Below are positions 63,213 to 64,000 of a stretch of DNA of 64,000 nt, in pieces. How positions within the stretch are numbered: position 1 is the first letter of the stretch; each line of letters starts with the position of its first letter. The DNA is taken from positions 167,001 through 231,000 of the forward strand of contig CAUYUJ010021037.1 in NCBI GenBank assembly GCA_963575745.1, read 5' to 3'. The notes under the pieces were generated by a model, which worked only from the letters and a program-made list of their open reading frames with translations, ran no database searches and was not told the DNA's origin. The position numbers and the translations under genes were made by a program. This DNA is from Prorocentrum cordatum. Taxonomy: Eukaryota; Sar; Dinophyceae; Prorocentrales; Prorocentraceae.

Positions 63213-64000
63213 ACATACCCTGGCGAAGGGCCCAACCGTATGCAGCTGTGAAAATCGCAAATATAAATATCATCTTCGCCCGCGCCCCCTATGGGGCCAC
63301 GAACCGTGTGAGGGGCGTGCCTACATGCGTGGCGGGGCACACAACGCGAGCGAAGACGATAGGTTTGTGTGCGAGAGACTGAGGGCGCGTGAGTCTGATT
63401 GTGGACGAGTCTGCACGCGCGTGAATCTACGTGCATACATGTCGACACCCATGCCGGCGCGCCTCTCACGAGGATCGCGCCAGCTTCCTTCCCGATTTTC
63501 TTCTCCCGCTTTGCCCGTGCACGCCCACGTCCAAGGCCGCGGGCGCGGTGCCGCGCGGAACAGAGCGAGCGAGCAGGCTGGCTCCCGCCTGGGATGCGCC
63601 GCCATGCGGGCTGCGCCACTGGGACCTTAGATGGAACTCCCTATGCGGCCACGAAACGTGCAAGGGGTGTGCCGAAATGGGGCGGCGGCGCCATGCGGGC
63701 GGCGCCACTGCGACCTTAGGTGGAGCTCCCTATGGGACCACGAAACGTGTGAGGGGTGTGCCGACATGGGGCGGCGGCGCCATGCGGGCTGCGCCACTGC
63801 GACCTTGGGTGGAGCTCCCTGTGGGGCCACGAAACGTGTGAGGGGTGTGCCAACATGGGGCGGCGGCGCCATGCGGGCGGTGGCACTGGGGCCTTCGGTG
63901 GAGCTCCCTATGGGGCCACGATGCGTGTGAGCGGTGTGCCGAAATGGGGCGGCGGCGCCATGCGGGCGGTGGCACTGGGGCCTTCGGTGGAGGTCCCTAT
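63213..64000 (+). repeat. Composite repeat block R9 (runs off the window)
   Basis: Left end 'ccctggcgaagggcccaacc' then 'gtatgcagctgtgaaaatcg'. One unit is followed by about 300 bp of unrelated sequence (63325-63600), then five units of the 'gccgaaatggggcggcggcg' type to the edge. Confidence 0.85.

Overview
The window reads as nuclear DNA of a dinoflagellate, probably a large-genome, GC-rich species; I cannot name it. The reasons are GC-rich codon use in the recognisable reading frames, a dominance of retroelement remains and simple repeats, and two minus-strand stretches that match the 22-nt dinoflagellate spliced leader (DinoSL) almost exactly, at 477-496 (18 of 20 bases, plus one missing base) and 41303-41324 (19 of 21 core bases). 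There are no bacterial operons, CRISPR arrays, rRNA genes or tRNA genes. I found no intact host housekeeping gene.

Layout. 1-500 holds the 5' end of an SL-tagged reading frame on the minus strand that runs off the left edge. 0.5-11.5 kb is non-coding and repeat-rich; its largest item is an 830-bp GGA tract at 9.7-10.5 kb. 11.58-15.22 kb (minus) is a 5'-truncated LINE ORF2 with reverse transcriptase, RNase H and a C-terminal zinc motif, broken by two homopolymer frameshifts. 15.2-26 kb carries many short dispersed families, including two inverted-repeat MITE-like families. 26.2-28.3 kb (plus) holds decayed LINE-like frames. 28.7-32.0 kb (minus) is a Ty1/copia-like Gag-protease with a short downstream Pol-like piece. 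33.2-35.16 kb (plus) is a decayed LINE ORF1 plus endonuclease, cut off at a repeat array.

The centrepiece is 35428-41325 (minus). It is a full-length LINE with SL relict, 5'UTR, ORF1, ORF2 (endonuclease, reverse transcriptase, zinc motif, RNase H, C-terminal zinc motif), 3'UTR and an 8-base poly(A). It lies inside a ~90-bp repeat array and is flanked by a 13-bp direct repeat. It appears to be a retroposed copy of a trans-spliced LINE mRNA, and it is damaged by stops, frameshifts and two catalytic Asp-to-Gly changes.

The right half is dominated by one composite repeat: a conserved left end, n copies of a ~87-90-bp unit, a GAT or GGA tract, and a conserved right end. It occurs near 35, 41-48, 51, 53-54, 59-60 (inverted) and 63-64 kb, and its two ends are imperfect inverted repeats of each other. 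Between these blocks lie an unrecognised two-frame pseudogene of different base composition (48.5-49.9 kb), 12-bp minisatellites, a near-perfect foldback element (58.6 kb) and a 600-bp CTA/CGA tract (62.2-62.8 kb).

Nothing here forms a host pathway. The biology visible is retroposition of spliced-leader-capped RNA, spread of small inverted-repeat elements, and growth of an array-bearing repeat that itself serves as an insertion target.
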